From Triatoma infestans (lineage: Eukaryota > Arthropoda > Insecta > Hemiptera > Reduviidae): DNA of 64,000 nucleotides. The position numbers were made by a program, and so were the translations under genes. Location: contig JAAEAF010006430.1 of the NCBI GenBank assembly GCA_011037195.1, positions 58,141-122,140 of the forward strand. The letters are read 5' to 3'. Numbering within the stretch: the first letter of the stretch is position 1; each line of letters begins with the position of its first letter. Below the pieces are notes generated by a model, which searched no databases, was not told where the DNA came from, and worked only from the letters and a program-made list of their open reading frames with translations. Positions 23,180 through 34,246 of this stretch are shown one piece after another.

Positions 23180-23508
23180 GCAACAAACTGCAGTGAGAGA
23201 AAGTAGTTTGTACCTTTTCACACAGGTTTTTTTTATTATTTTTATTTAACCTTCAAGCGGTTATACCATATTGGCGGGGCTCCCTACAATTGGAACACTA
23301 TAAATATATTACATAAGTATATATTAAAATAGAGATATAATATTATTGCACGGTACTTGATTATAGAAATTGGCGCAATAGACACGATAACAATGTTCTT
23401 GACCCACTGACTAACAGACATACACTTATACGTATAACTGGGTAATATTAACGAAATCAACAATAATAAAATTTACAACTAGTTATCCGGCTAATCATAT
23501 TTTGTGTG

Positions 23509-23565
<57 letters not shown>

Positions 23566-24030
23566 ATTCTCAATAAGGGTTCTCAAGTTGGACATTTTTA
23601 AAAGTCCAAGAGATACAAAATTTTATAAAATACATTTGTAAAGAAAACTTACTACTAAGAGATGTATAAATTAATAAAGGAAATGAATATTTACTAAATA
23701 GAAATGTTACGTCAATCGCCTTGAACTAATCCACTCAGCTCTATACGAAATCTGTACAGAATAAAGTAGGCCAAACTACATTATACTTAAACAAAATTAC
23801 ACTACCACCAAGGAAAAAAAATAAATAAAAGTTAAAAAAATAAGAGAAAGTAAAAAATATGTCGAGATAAGAGAGACAAATAATAAGCTTCAACAAAAAC
23901 TTTTTTTTGAGCGATTAAGTTCGAGATATTTTGTTCATACAACCAACTGCTATTAACATTTTCAAATTCTCTTAACTGCTCAAGAGAATGTATTTTGTGA
24001 TCATGTAAAATGTTCTACATTGAACTTCTA
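23180..24030. other. AT-rich DNA with a GT microsatellite
   Basis: A TA run passes into (GT)n at about 23508-23562. No gene was recognised on either side. Confidence 0.6.
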
Positions 24031-24049
24031 CCGGAAATAGATGTGTTGA

Positions 24050-24990
24050 AGTCACCTGAGGACGGAAACAAAAATCTCGTAAAGAACACGCACACCACTT
24101 TCTCTTACTGTTGATGATCCAGTTATGAACGACACATCTTCTTCAAACTTCTATTTCTCTTACTAGATGTTTAGCAATCTTATATCAATGGCAGAATCTA
24201 AACTTAATAAAATCACTTTTTTGAAGAAAGCTTAAACCAACCCTCCCCCAAACCCCCATAAATGAACTTTACCGGAAAAAAATTTCAACTAAAAGTGATA
24301 GGCCTCTATATTCATAATTAGTGTAACATATTTAATGAAATCCTTCGGTGTTTTTGTGGAGAAAATTGGAAAACAATAGTAAATAAGCACTTCCGGTCAA
24401 CCAAGTTGTTTCAAACTCAGCATTTTAGCAACACATTTACTTCTAATTAATATTATATATATGAAAGAATTGTATAATAAACTAAAATAGCACTTTGTGG
24501 TAAAACATAACACCTCCGCACTATCAAAAGCCTCCTTAAATGAATTTTTCCAGAGAAAAGTTTCATTTAAAAGTTGTAGCTTTTGTATGTGTAGTTGATA
24601 TACAAAGTTTAAAGAAAATCGCAACAAATCAATTCCGGTTATGGTATTTGATAGATAACATAATGTCGAATCCCATGGTGATACCTGTGAACGGAATGTC
24701 CAGTTTGAACTTTCTGCGATTTTTCGTCTTTGAGCTATGCTGTTTACATACATACATACATACATACATACACACACAATTTTCTAAAAACCATTTTTTC
24801 CTACAGGAGACCTCAAAACGTGAATTTCCTGTGAAAACTAGATAATCCGCACTAAGGTAATTTTTCCGGAATATTCGCTTAAAAAAGAAGAAGAGTTTTT
24901 CCTACTTAAAGGGGCCCCCGCGATATATTTATTTCTGGTACAAATTCCATTTCAAAAATCTGACTGACAAAGAATAATAAACATGACCAA
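24050..24990 (+). repeat. Dispersed ACTTCCGGT repeat copy
   Basis: It runs from an eroded start near AGAACACGCACACCACTTTC through GCACTTCCGGTCAACCAAG (about 24386), the second half with CAATTCCGGTT, a (CATA)n stretch at 24744-24770 and an eroded end. Confidence 0.6.
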
Positions 24991-25084
24991 TATGTTAAGA
25001 AATCAAAGTACTGTAGGAAATTCCTGTGTCCAAATTAATGCGTACGTAATCCATATTAATTAATCAATATTAATCTTCTTCTTC

Positions 25085-26372
25085 TTTCTTGGCATTACAG
25101 CCCATGTAAGGCCCTAGAGCCTCCTCAATTACTTACTTACGTACTCCCTGGCTCTACAGGTCGGGGTGACCCTAGGCCTTACGAACTATCTCTTTCCTAT
25201 TCTCTCTATCCATAGCCGCCTGATCTAGTTCCTCACTCCCAGCGTCCTGGCATCCCTGCCCACTTCATCCTTCCATCTACTTCTCGGTCGCCCTCTTCTT
25301 CTTTTTCTAACTACTTCAGCCTCTAACGTTCTTTTTGGCATTCTCGTTTCGGCCATCCGTATGGCGTGACGAGCCCAACGGAGTCTTCCAGCTTTTATAA
25401 AGTTAATTATATTCTCATTCTCTAGTATCTGCTCAATTTCTTGATTATTTCTTAATTTCCATCGACCATTAACCTATGTTGCTCCATATATACGTCTTAT
25501 TATTTTTCTCTCAAAGGCTCTCAGCTTCTGAACATAGTCTGCTGGCAGACACCAGGTTACTGCGCCGTAAGTAAGCAATCAATGTTTTATAAAGTTTAAT
25601 TTTAGTTTTTCTAGAAACCAACTGGGATCTAAAAAGTTAAAGATTAGCAAAATATGCTCTATTTCCAGCCATCAGTCTTCTTTCAATTTCGGCACTTATT
25701 TGTTTTCATTATTAATGGAAGATGCCAGGTATGAGAAGGAAGATACTTTTTCAAACGTGAAGCCTTGTAATTTAATGCTAGTCATTCTGCTATTACCTGT
25801 ACTTGAGGAAATTAGCATATATTTGGTTTTATTTTCATTCATTATAAGCCCTACTTTCTGGCCGATAGATAAAATTAGTTGGAATGCTTCGTCTAGCGCT
25901 GACCCACTTTTAACCATGATCACCAAGTCATCGGCATACGCATATACTTGCCAGGTTTTATCAAGCATCGTTCCAGATTTAATTGCATTCTTCACTACTG
26001 AATGGAGAGCCACATTAAAAAGCGTACCTGCCTCGTCGAAAGGATCTCTGACTCTATTGCCTATCATTACCTTAGCACAGGCATCCCTCCAGGTCATAAG
26101 AATCAATCGTATTAATTTATTCGGTATCCCATGTTCCTTAAGGAAGTTTAAGAGAGCCGTTCTCTTCACACTGTCGAATGCTTGTTTATAGTCGGTGGAG
26201 GTCTATATCATATTCATAGCAGATTTCCATTGTCTGCCGAGCGCGAAGATTTGAACGATTGTACTTCTACCAAGGCGAAACCTCCATTGGTTCCATTGGC
26301 TCCATTGGTAGTCACCCAATATTTTTTCCTTATATAGGTTTAACTTTTTTAATATCAGATTGGAGAGCAATT
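25085..26372 (-). pseudogene. RTE-type LINE relic A (reverse transcriptase and C-terminus)
   Basis: The - strand encodes, in broken frames, FRLGRSTIVQIF, a KQAFDSVKRTALL palm motif, the YAYADD active site and, toward lower coordinates, a C-terminal region with RWARHAIRMAETR and RPRSRWKDEVG. That Arg-rich tail is typical of RTE-type endonuclease-RT proteins. The longest surviving frame is 25696-26169. The endonuclease is missing. A second RTE relic follows directly in the same orientation. Confidence 0.8.
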
Positions 26373-26374
26373 TA

Positions 26375-27990
26375 TAAGAGCCTCCTCAATTACATTCCTC
26401 TATCCTCTCTCTCTCCAGCCATCCGTCTACACCTTCTCACCAACAACCTGAGGTCTTGTTCCACGTCATCCATCGCATCCGTGGTCTTCCTCTACTTCTT
26501 CCTCCTCCCAGATGGCCAGTAAACAACTTCCTCGGTATTCTGTCATGCTCCAATATTTCCAGGTGACCCAACCACCTCAACCTTCCACGTTTCACCATTC
26601 CCACCTCGTCCTGTTCACCGTATAGTTCTTTTATCTCCTGATTTGACCTCATTCTCCATATTCCATCCTGTCTTACAGGGCCAAATGTTTTCTTCAGGAC
26701 CTTTCTCTCCCATACACTGAGAAGTCGCTCATCCTGCCGAGTAAGCGTCCAGGTTTTACTACCCTAGATGACAACCGTCCTTAATAAGGTACAATATTAA
26801 CTTGGCTTCCCTAGATAGCTGATTGAAGCGCAGGGCTTTCTGTAAAGACCAGTAGCATTTATTGCCGGCTGCTATTCTGGCTTCTATGTCTATACTGACT
26901 TCATTTATATCTGTGATAACAGCCCCATGGTACCTGAAGGTTTTAACCACTTCAAACTTATGGTTCCCAAGACATATTGCTTCCTGGTCATTCCTTTTTT
27001 TGGTCCGCATATACTTTGTCTTCACTTCGTTGGCAGCAAGTCCAAGTTACTGGCTTCTTTAGTGAACTCTTCGAAGACTCCTAAGAAAGCCGGTATAGTT
27101 CGAGCCGACAAAACTACATCATCTGCGTAAGCCAGATGCTGGCTCATCCTATTAAAAATGGTGCCTCCGGGATTGGCATGGATTGCCCTAATAGCCTTCT
27201 CCAGTGCTAAGTTAAGCAACATCAGGGGCAATGGATCCCCTTGCCTCAAGCATTTCGAAATTACGAAGTCTTTCGATATGGAGCCTAATGCCTTCACACA
27301 GCCTATTGAGTGCATAAGAGTCATACGTGTCAGCCTTATTAATTTTTTTGGCAAATGACACATCCAACGGAGCGGTTCTTCCCAGTCCAAAGTATCCTAG
27401 GCTTGCTTTAAATCTATAAATAAGTGATGCACATTATATTCATGGCCCGTTTCCAACATAATCCTAATAGAGAGAATGATGTCCACAGTGGATCTTCCTT
27501 CTCTAAATCCAGATTGGTATTCCCCTACTTCTTTGCTAATCCACTTTCGCAAGCGACTCAACAGCAAAACGGCTAATACCTTGTTAGCTGCATCCAGGAG
27601 AGAAATACCCCGGTCGTTCTCACACTTCATTTTCCTACCCTTTTTAAAAACTGGGTATATGACACTTTTCGACCGCCCCTTAGGCATTACCTCATTCATC
27701 CAGAAACTGCAGATTATATTGTAAATTTCCCTACATAGAGCCTCTTCTGCATACCTCACTTGCAGCCTTATTGTTTTTTAAGTTGGCCACGGCCTCCATA
27801 ACTTCCTCTATCTCTGGTGGTTCCTGAGCGTCTTTATTTTCCTCTTCCCCAAAATTCCCCAGTTTTATCTCCATTCCTTCTGTTCTTTCCAAATCCGCTA
27901 GTTCAGTATTGAGCAGGCCTTGGAAATGTTGAGACCACCTTTTCAGTATGTTCTCCCTGTCTCCCAATAATATTCCTCCTTCATCCTAGA
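26375..27990 (-). pseudogene. RTE-type LINE relic B (reverse transcriptase and C-terminus)
   Basis: The - strand holds, in several frames: the region before the RT (27731-27967), VIYPVFKKGRK, YQSGFREGRSTVD and FIDLKQA (27397-27759), LRQGDPLPLM and LAYADDVV (27022-27390), the thumb (26759-27025) and RWLGHLEILEHDRIPRKLF with a final RPRMRW (26437-26652). This is more complete than relic A but has many frame breaks, so it is inactive. Confidence 0.85.
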
Positions 27991-28424
27991 GAAATCCACT
28001 GTTGGAATCAAAAACACTTCTCATGCTCTTTATCCCTTATAAAACTGCCTACTATTATTAGTTTCGAAATCTTTCTGTACTTCTCTAAGCTATCTATATT
28101 AATGCCAGATATTATTTTATAATTGAGATATTATGAGAATTTTAACGAATTGTAAAAAGAATAACATTATTACACGATTATTAAAAAATATGTTGGAGAG
28201 GGGAGAAGCAAGCAACACATATTCAATTTACAGTAATGTTTTTTTTTTCTTAAACCGCAGGATGAAAATGAATAGAATTGAGAACAGAGTATTAGTTTCA
28301 CTATTAATCACAACAATCTATCGTAATTCTATTACTTTCTCTTACTGTTTGGAATGTGTCAAATTGATGAAATCGAATTTACAACGAAAATAAATGTCTG
28401 ATGGACCCGATATGAATATGAAAA

Positions 28425-28530
28425 GAAAAATTTGGTGTGAACGACTCATCTGACTTTCTTCTACTGCCATTAAAACGATTATAAAATTAACAAAGTTTCT
28501 TTAAATATAGAAATAATTAGTTGATATATT
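28425..28530 (+). repeat. Start fragment of the dispersed repeat
   Basis: TTGGTGTGAACGACTCATCTGACTTTCTTCTACTG matches the family start, but the copy breaks off within about 100 bp. Confidence 0.45.
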
Positions 28531-28585
28531 ATACCCTGCAAGAAGGTTATTGTACAAGTATAAGTGGGACAAGCAAGTGCAAGAT

Positions 28586-28652
28586 GGTGACCAGTGAAAG
28601 TATCTGCAAGATTTCAAGATATCTTTATCATCAGCAACTATGAGTCATCACC
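28586..28652 (-). ncRNA. Candidate single-molecule type I hammerhead ribozyme (class C)
   Basis: On the - strand: distal stem I GGTGA pairs with TCACC at the far end. CTGATGA is the exact core. Stem II is the short AAG-ATAT-CTT (or AAGA-TA-TCTT), followed by GAAA. Stem III closes on itself as ATCT-TGC-AGAT, giving cleavage triplet ATA. As in class A, one extra T separates the core from stem II. The proximal stem I is poor (one clear pair), so activity is uncertain. No element ORF is nearby. Confidence 0.55.
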
Positions 28653-28784
28653 ACATTGGACAGCATAACCCACGAAATACAGAATAAGAACCCGTTACTA
28701 GTTTACTACTGTAGTTGCCCCGTATTATGACCAAACTGTACCTGTCATTACAGTACTATTTGTTTTGTTAAAATAAACACAAAA

Positions 28785-29400
28785 ACTGGTGTGACGCACA
28801 CACACACGACTTTCTCTTATCCCACCCTCCACTCTACATAGTTTTGTAATAAACTAATTTTCTTCCAACTTATAATTTTTACTTTTACTGGATGTGATTG
28901 GCTTATCTTCAATTTTATATCAATTGGGGAATCTAAATTTAATAACATGGTTTTTTTTAGAACCATTCTCACCTCCTCCCACGAAGCTTCTTTGAATGAA
29001 TTACTTGGAAAAAAAGATCCAAACAAAAGTTAGTACTCCAAATTGTTAGTATTCCGATTTGTACAGTTAGTATTGCAAATTTAAGAAAATCCGTCGGTGT
29101 TTTCATGGTGAAAATGCAAACAAAAAAAAACTGTTTAAAATAATGCACTTCCGGTCAGCCAATTTTCTTCAAACTTCGAATATTTTTTTTTTCCCTTTCG
29201 GCGCATCAACTTCTTGGTTATTAGCGCCAACTTCGAATATTAGAACATATTTAATTCTAATTAATATTATTTAGCTAAGCAATCGTATAATAAACTAAAT
29301 TAGCACTTTAGAGGGAAACATAACCCCACCTTGCCTCCAATGAGTTTACCCTGAGACATATAGATAACTTACTGTCGGATCCAATGGTGATTCCCAACGA
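28785..29400 (+). repeat. Dispersed ACTTCCGGT repeat copy
   Basis: It starts with CTGGTGTGACGCACACACAC and includes the AATGCACTTCCGGTCAGCC block at about 29142. It is interrupted at 29185 by a 44-nt LINE-tail insertion. The second half is truncated. Confidence 0.65.
29185..29228 (-). mobile_element. 44-nt LINE/SINE tail insertion with 13-bp target-site duplications
   Basis: On the - strand this is GGCGCTAATAACC...GTTGATGCGCC followed by a short A-rich tail, which is only the last ~32 nt of the I-like LINE tail plus a few bases. AACTTCGAATATT occurs on both sides (29172-29184 and 29229-29241). It is an extreme 5' truncation with a clear insertion signature. Confidence 0.9.
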
Positions 29401-29439
29401 ATCCACGAATCCATGTTAATTTTTACAGGTATTAGGGGA

Positions 29440-30380
29440 AAAGCAATGTTAAGTTTTGTTCCTCTTAAGTGGCATTCTATTACCTACAAATTTACAAATT
29501 ATTGCACCCAATAAACAATATTCACTAAAAATCTATTAAATCCATTGCGAAAATTCCGAATTTGAAAAAAGTCATTAACCGAAAATGGGTCTGAAACGAA
29601 TTTTTCGGGATGTCCCTAGAAAAAAAAGGATACAACGATTTTGTTTTAAACCTAAAGCTACTTGCACACATATCTGAAAGAAGTGCGAGTGAGCTTTCAA
29701 GTTTTTATTTTAATTTTTGAATTTTTAAAATAACCGATATTGGAATAATTGAAATTATGTTTTTTTTTAAACATATGTCTAGACATGATGTTAAATTGGT
29801 GTTCTTTAAACATGGATGCGATTTATTAATCAATGTTCAGGCAGGAAAACCTGTTACTATATAACCTCATACTAAAGTAAACAATCCTTCAATCGAAACC
29901 AAACAATATCAAACTAGTTGATAATTTTCATAGAAAATTCCTAACTACTATAAATATAAGCAAATATATCATATATTGACAAAACAACAGAACAAATACT
30001 AATAAGAATATTATCAATAAATAAGATAATTAATTGGGGAATTAAGATAACAATTAAACAAATATTTGTCATTGTTCAGAGGTTGTTGTAAACTTTATAG
30101 CTTTGTTGACTAATTGTACTTGAATGAATCATTACAAACAAAAAGAAAATTTAAACTCTCAATCAAGTATCCGCTAATTTATTCAAAGAAACTGGATACA
30201 ATAATTAATGTAGTATCTATTACATATTTCCCAAATTTATTTCAGGAACAGATTTAATCAACCCTTGTTTATACCAAGTATAAAAACAGTTAGAAAGGAA
30301 GAAGTGATTCCGAGCGGCCCAATCACAATCCTAGAGGACCTACTATATCACCCAGTTAACTTACACTATCACAGCAGTAA
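29440..30380. other. Diverged repeat, then AT-rich DNA
   Basis: Positions 29440-29780 contain dispersed-repeat sequence on the - strand. Positions 29790-30380 are AT-rich with no gene recognised. Confidence 0.4.
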
Positions 30381-30384
30381 GTAA

Positions 30385-31085
30385 AGCCATGCTATTCACA
30401 AGCAGGTCCCAAAACCGCCGTCCGAGTATCTCGAGTTATTGGGTAACCAAACCTTATGCTAGCCAAGGCCTCTCTGTGCCCATATAGGTACACCAAAGAA
30501 CAATAACAACAAGCTGGATGTAGGAAGGAGTCTAATGAGACCCGCAAAACCCATACAAATCGGACCATAATCTTAAAGGGAAATAGCCTAAGCTCTTCCA
30601 CAGATATTCTATTACGACCAAAGGTCCTGCATCCAATTTCTTCACAACCCAAGCAATCTGTCTGTTATATAATGATACAAAGGTACTCTACAAAAGAAGT
30701 CTGGCATGAGCTTTATTTCATAGAGATATCTTCTTAAACCGTATGACTAGTAAGGGCAGACATCTAAGAGAGGCCCTTGAGGGAAACAGCAACATCTCAC
30801 TAATAGCCCTGGCTGGACACCCAATGAGCATCTTAGACTGCCGACAATCCACTGAGCTCATCCGTAGGAATGGATGCATAAAGCCGTCCATGCTTGGAAA
30901 CTCAACATACATGTGCCCAAACACACCAACAGCTCAAGGCTGGGGGCCAATGAAGGAGGGAGAGACGCTTAATTTGGCCAACTGTATCCATCTCCTCATT
31001 CCCATAATGATCTTGTCGCGGGTAATCACCGCTCGAGTTGGAGGAATCTCGGGCCCTCAGGCAAAAAACAGAAGACATGGGTCTT
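30385..31085 (-). pseudogene. RNase H-type LINE 3' relic
   Basis: The - strand has frames reading DCLGCEEIGCRTFGRNRISV and EELRLFPFKIM, the region after the C-terminal zinc finger of RNase H-bearing LINEs. The upstream part (30718-31090) is a broken RNase H/linker region. A close homologue sits at 42730-43400 with CEEIRFRTFGRNRISVEDL. It is heavily mutated. Confidence 0.65.
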
Positions 31086-31189
31086 TTCATTAGTTTTGAT
31101 TGATTTATATATTTATATGGCTGTTATTCAGTTACGAATTTCACATAGAACTGGAAATGTACATATATATGCCTCTGAAATATAATTAG

Positions 31190-31920
31190 GCTAACAACGT
31201 CCAACTTCCGCTAAACTGATTTTCTTCAATCTCAGAATTTTGACAACAGTTTTTATTACGATTATATAGACCTGGTAATTAAGGTGGCACTTAAGATGAA
31301 AGTCCTAAGGTCACCTCTCTCCCAGACCCCCCTCCTAAAAATAAATTTTCCCGGAAAAATGTTTGAAGTAAAAGTTGGAGCACCGTTTATCATTAGTTGA
31401 TATAACAAGTTCTAAGAAAATTACTGGAGCTGATTTCGAAAAAATCGCAGACAACTGAAAAATCTACTTATTAAAGAGGTACTTCCGATGACCGATTTGA
31501 CGCAAACTTCATTTTCGCGTCCCCTGGTAATAAACACATACATATACAGGGAGGGAAATTGGAACCTTTCTCAGGCTCCAAGAACCTCCAAACTATATAC
31601 AAATATATTTCCATTGAAAATTTGACAAGATCGTAATATTTCCTCTTTGTGAGCAGTAAGAGAGAGAATAAATAAACAAACAAACAAAGAACATACTAAA
31701 GCTGCGCTTCTTGTTGACTAATTTTGACGGAAATCTTCGTCTGATATATGAATAGATTCCAAATTTGAGTTCCCTGCGATTTGTAGTGTTTGAGATATTT
31801 CGTTCAAATACAATACACACACTTATACTGGTCATTTGTTAAAAGATTTTCCGTTTTCAGAAAACTTCAAAACAAGTATTCCCACAGTGCAAACTCATTT
31901 CCGACCACCGTGAACTCATA
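31190..31920 (+). repeat. Dispersed ACTTCCGGT repeat copy
   Basis: It contains AATTTTCCCGGAAAAATGTT (about 31341), GTACTTCCGATGACCGATT (about 31479) and the CGTAATATTTCCTCTTTGTG end block. A further fragment follows to about 31920. Confidence 0.55.
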
Positions 31921-31924
31921 TCTT

Positions 31925-32525
31925 GTAACAGACTTATAAACAAAGTTATTTATTACAAATTAAAATTTGAAATACATTTTTGCAATAACATTAAGAAAAT
32001 TGAAAAAAATAAATGGTTATTTTTAAAACATCCTAAATTATATTTTTAAATGTTACATACATTTTTATGACGATGTAATAATATTACATTATGTAATTAG
32101 TGTAACACAGAGGTAACGCAGAAAGAAAGGTTTGCAACCTCAACCAAAACAGCTATAACCATCTAATAACCTCATCTATATTATTTAGTGTAGAATTTCA
32201 AAACACAACCACAGCATACCTAATTACTTTCAGTGGCTAGCAATTTCACAAGTTAATTTAAATAACCACACCACAACAAAATAAAAGTATAATTTAATTA
32301 GTTTAAAGACACATCAAACAAACAAAATTATAGGCTATAGCTCTAGAAAATATAGACGAGATGTTCGCCATATTAAATGAAATAACTACAAGAATAGTAT
32401 GTCAGCGTTGGCAAGGAAGCGCTGCTTGCTGTCAACCAACTTTTATATAATGAATTTGCTGTTATATATAAACACACACACACACCCATCATAGGTTAGT
32501 TTTTACATTACCTTTTCTTACTGCT
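31925..32525. other. AT-rich intergenic DNA
   Basis: No coding or RNA gene was recognised. Confidence 0.4.
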
Positions 32526-32530
32526 TTTAA

Positions 32531-32700
32531 CAGGAATACTGCCCCCGAAGGGTGATGAAGTAGACTAGCCACTTTTTCTGGGGTTTTGGCGGGCATCACA
32601 GCCTACACAACCCATATCACTGACCCTTCCTGCATCACGCAATACAGAGAGGTGCTTGCAGAGATAGTTGTGAGAGTTGGTACACCATATCTCTGACACA
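32531..32700 (+). mobile_element. Isolated 5' end of an I-like LINE relative
   Basis: GACTAGCCACTT, GGCGGGCATCACAGCCTA and the GCAGAGATAGTTG segment line up with the 5' UTR at 6515-6670, with many substitutions. No ORF1 follows. A hammerhead-bearing repeat starts about 40 bp downstream, so the element is either internally deleted or a chimaera. Confidence 0.6.
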
Positions 32701-32739
32701 TATACCCACGCAAAAGATTACACATAGTTTACATTTGGA

Positions 32740-32890
32740 TCAGAGACATTTTCCGTGCTAGCCTGCGTCATTTTGTGGTCATCGACTAGTTTCGGGCGTT
32801 CGCCCATGATCCGGATGCGTTTGTCAGACAGTGTGATAACACAGACTTGCACAGAGCAAATTCAGTTCATACTAAATCTGACACCTAAAG
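32740..32890 (-). mobile_element. Hammerhead-bearing repeat, single arm
   Basis: It is homologous to the arm at 40799-40960: TCAGAGACATTTTCCGTG, then the core region, then CAGACAGTGTGATAACACAG. No inverted partner is nearby. Confidence 0.65.
32774..32818 (-). ncRNA. Hammerhead-like motif, decayed core (class A)
   Basis: Stem II GGGC-GAAC-GCCC, GAAA and a changed ACTAGTC remain, but the 5' core CTGAAGA has become CCGGATCA-like. It is not expected to cleave. ACTAGT is still self-complementary despite its two changes. Confidence 0.45.
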
Positions 32891-33034
32891 TTGCCACAAT
32901 ACATCATTCAGATCACAGTAGAGTTGCTTTACGCCAGCTATTTCCCTAACAAAAAATCCTAAAGGAATATTGTGACCGTGTCAAATTTTCAGAAATGAAT
33001 TTGGAAATTATATATTTCTATGTCTCCGACTTTC

Positions 33035-33620
33035 TCCAATAAAATATGGTGTGAAACACTTACTGACTTTGTCTAACTGCGATTTACAGAAATGACAAAT
33101 TTTCTTCACATTTATAATTCTTAGTAGACGTTTAGTTTACTGAAACCTGCCGGTGTTTATATGGAGAAAATCAAAGGAAACTGAAAAACCAGTTTTGTAA
33201 AGTCGCACTTCCGGTCAACCAATTTCCTTCAATTCGGAATTTTGCCAACATATTTCATTTTGATCAATATTATGTAGATGATAGAATCGTATAATAACCA
33301 AGTTTAAAGAATATAGCAAAAAACTGAAAAATCCACTCAGTAAAGTGTTACTTCCGGTTGACCAATTTTGATCAAAACCATTTGTCGGCTGCCAATTAAA
33401 CTAAATATCAAGTTTGAACTTTCTGCCATTTTCCGTTTTGAGTAGTGCTGACCACACACACACTCGCACACACACACAGAGTGTCTAAAAACCACTTTTC
33501 CACTTTTTTTTAATAATCTGGCCCAAACTTTCAACAACTGTAGAAAAAAGTAAAAAATTCATTATATAAGAAATTGTTTCTCCCAGAACTGTGAGAATTA
33601 TAAGAGAAAGTACAGATTTT
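33035..33620 (+). repeat. Dispersed ACTTCCGGT repeat, internally deleted copy
   Basis: It starts with ATGGTGTGAAACACTTACTG. GTCGCACTTCCGGTCAACC is at about 33203 and GTTACTTCCGGTTGACC at about 33347. A CACACACACTCGCACACACA stretch follows, then an eroded end near 33600. Confidence 0.65.
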
Positions 33621-33689
33621 ATTTTTTGTTCGATTACATTCTTAATTTCCGGTTCTTCAGAACTAACTAATTGACCTCTTATAATAACT

Positions 33690-33970
33690 TAATGTTCACT
33701 GGCCGCAACAACGCACTAAGTTGTAGACTTTGTTCCGTTGGTATTTGAAGTATGCCGCCGGAGAGGAAATGTGCGGTGAGGATGTGACTCACATTTGAAA
33801 GCGTATGCTGGTAGACAGAACTGTTGTACTGCAGAGAGGGGTACTTTGGACCCAATATGTCCGTCCACTATGAGGGCAATGTACCCCCACATAGCACATA
33901 CACATTACACTAACCTCTATTGTTCATATTTTCGTACCATTCTATTTACATTAACTACTACTCCTGGCTT
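33690..33970 (-). other. GC-richer island, possible retroelement-tail relic
   Basis: The - strand has an open stretch from about 33903 reading VDGHIGSKVPLSAVQQFCLP. I could not name it with confidence. Composition and length fit a decayed retroelement tail. Confidence 0.3.
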
Positions 33971-34246
33971 TATCCGTCTGCGGTTTTTATTGAATCCATT
34001 TTTATGATATAATCAACAACAAATTTACGTCACAAAAGAAAACAAACAAAAAACTACGTAAGTACTACTTTAGTATAATCTACGCTTCTACCAACTGTAT
34101 AATTTAAAGTACTGTAGAAGCATGGGCAGAATTCTAATTTTGAAGAATATTGGTCGACCGGAAGTGCGACTTTGCAGAATAGATATCTGAGTTATTTAGA
34201 ATTTTCTCGCAAAAGCACAGGGATTTTCTTTAAACTTGGAGTGCTG

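Noticed and set aside
25700..26191. 163-codon + strand open frame
   Set aside because: It is the reverse complement of the RTE reverse transcriptase on the - strand, which has clear motifs.
25085..27990. Penelope-like reverse transcriptase to go with the hammerhead repeats
   Set aside because: The YADD-bearing relics have RTE-type motifs and C-terminus. No GIY-YIG domain or Penelope-type RT was seen anywhere in the window.
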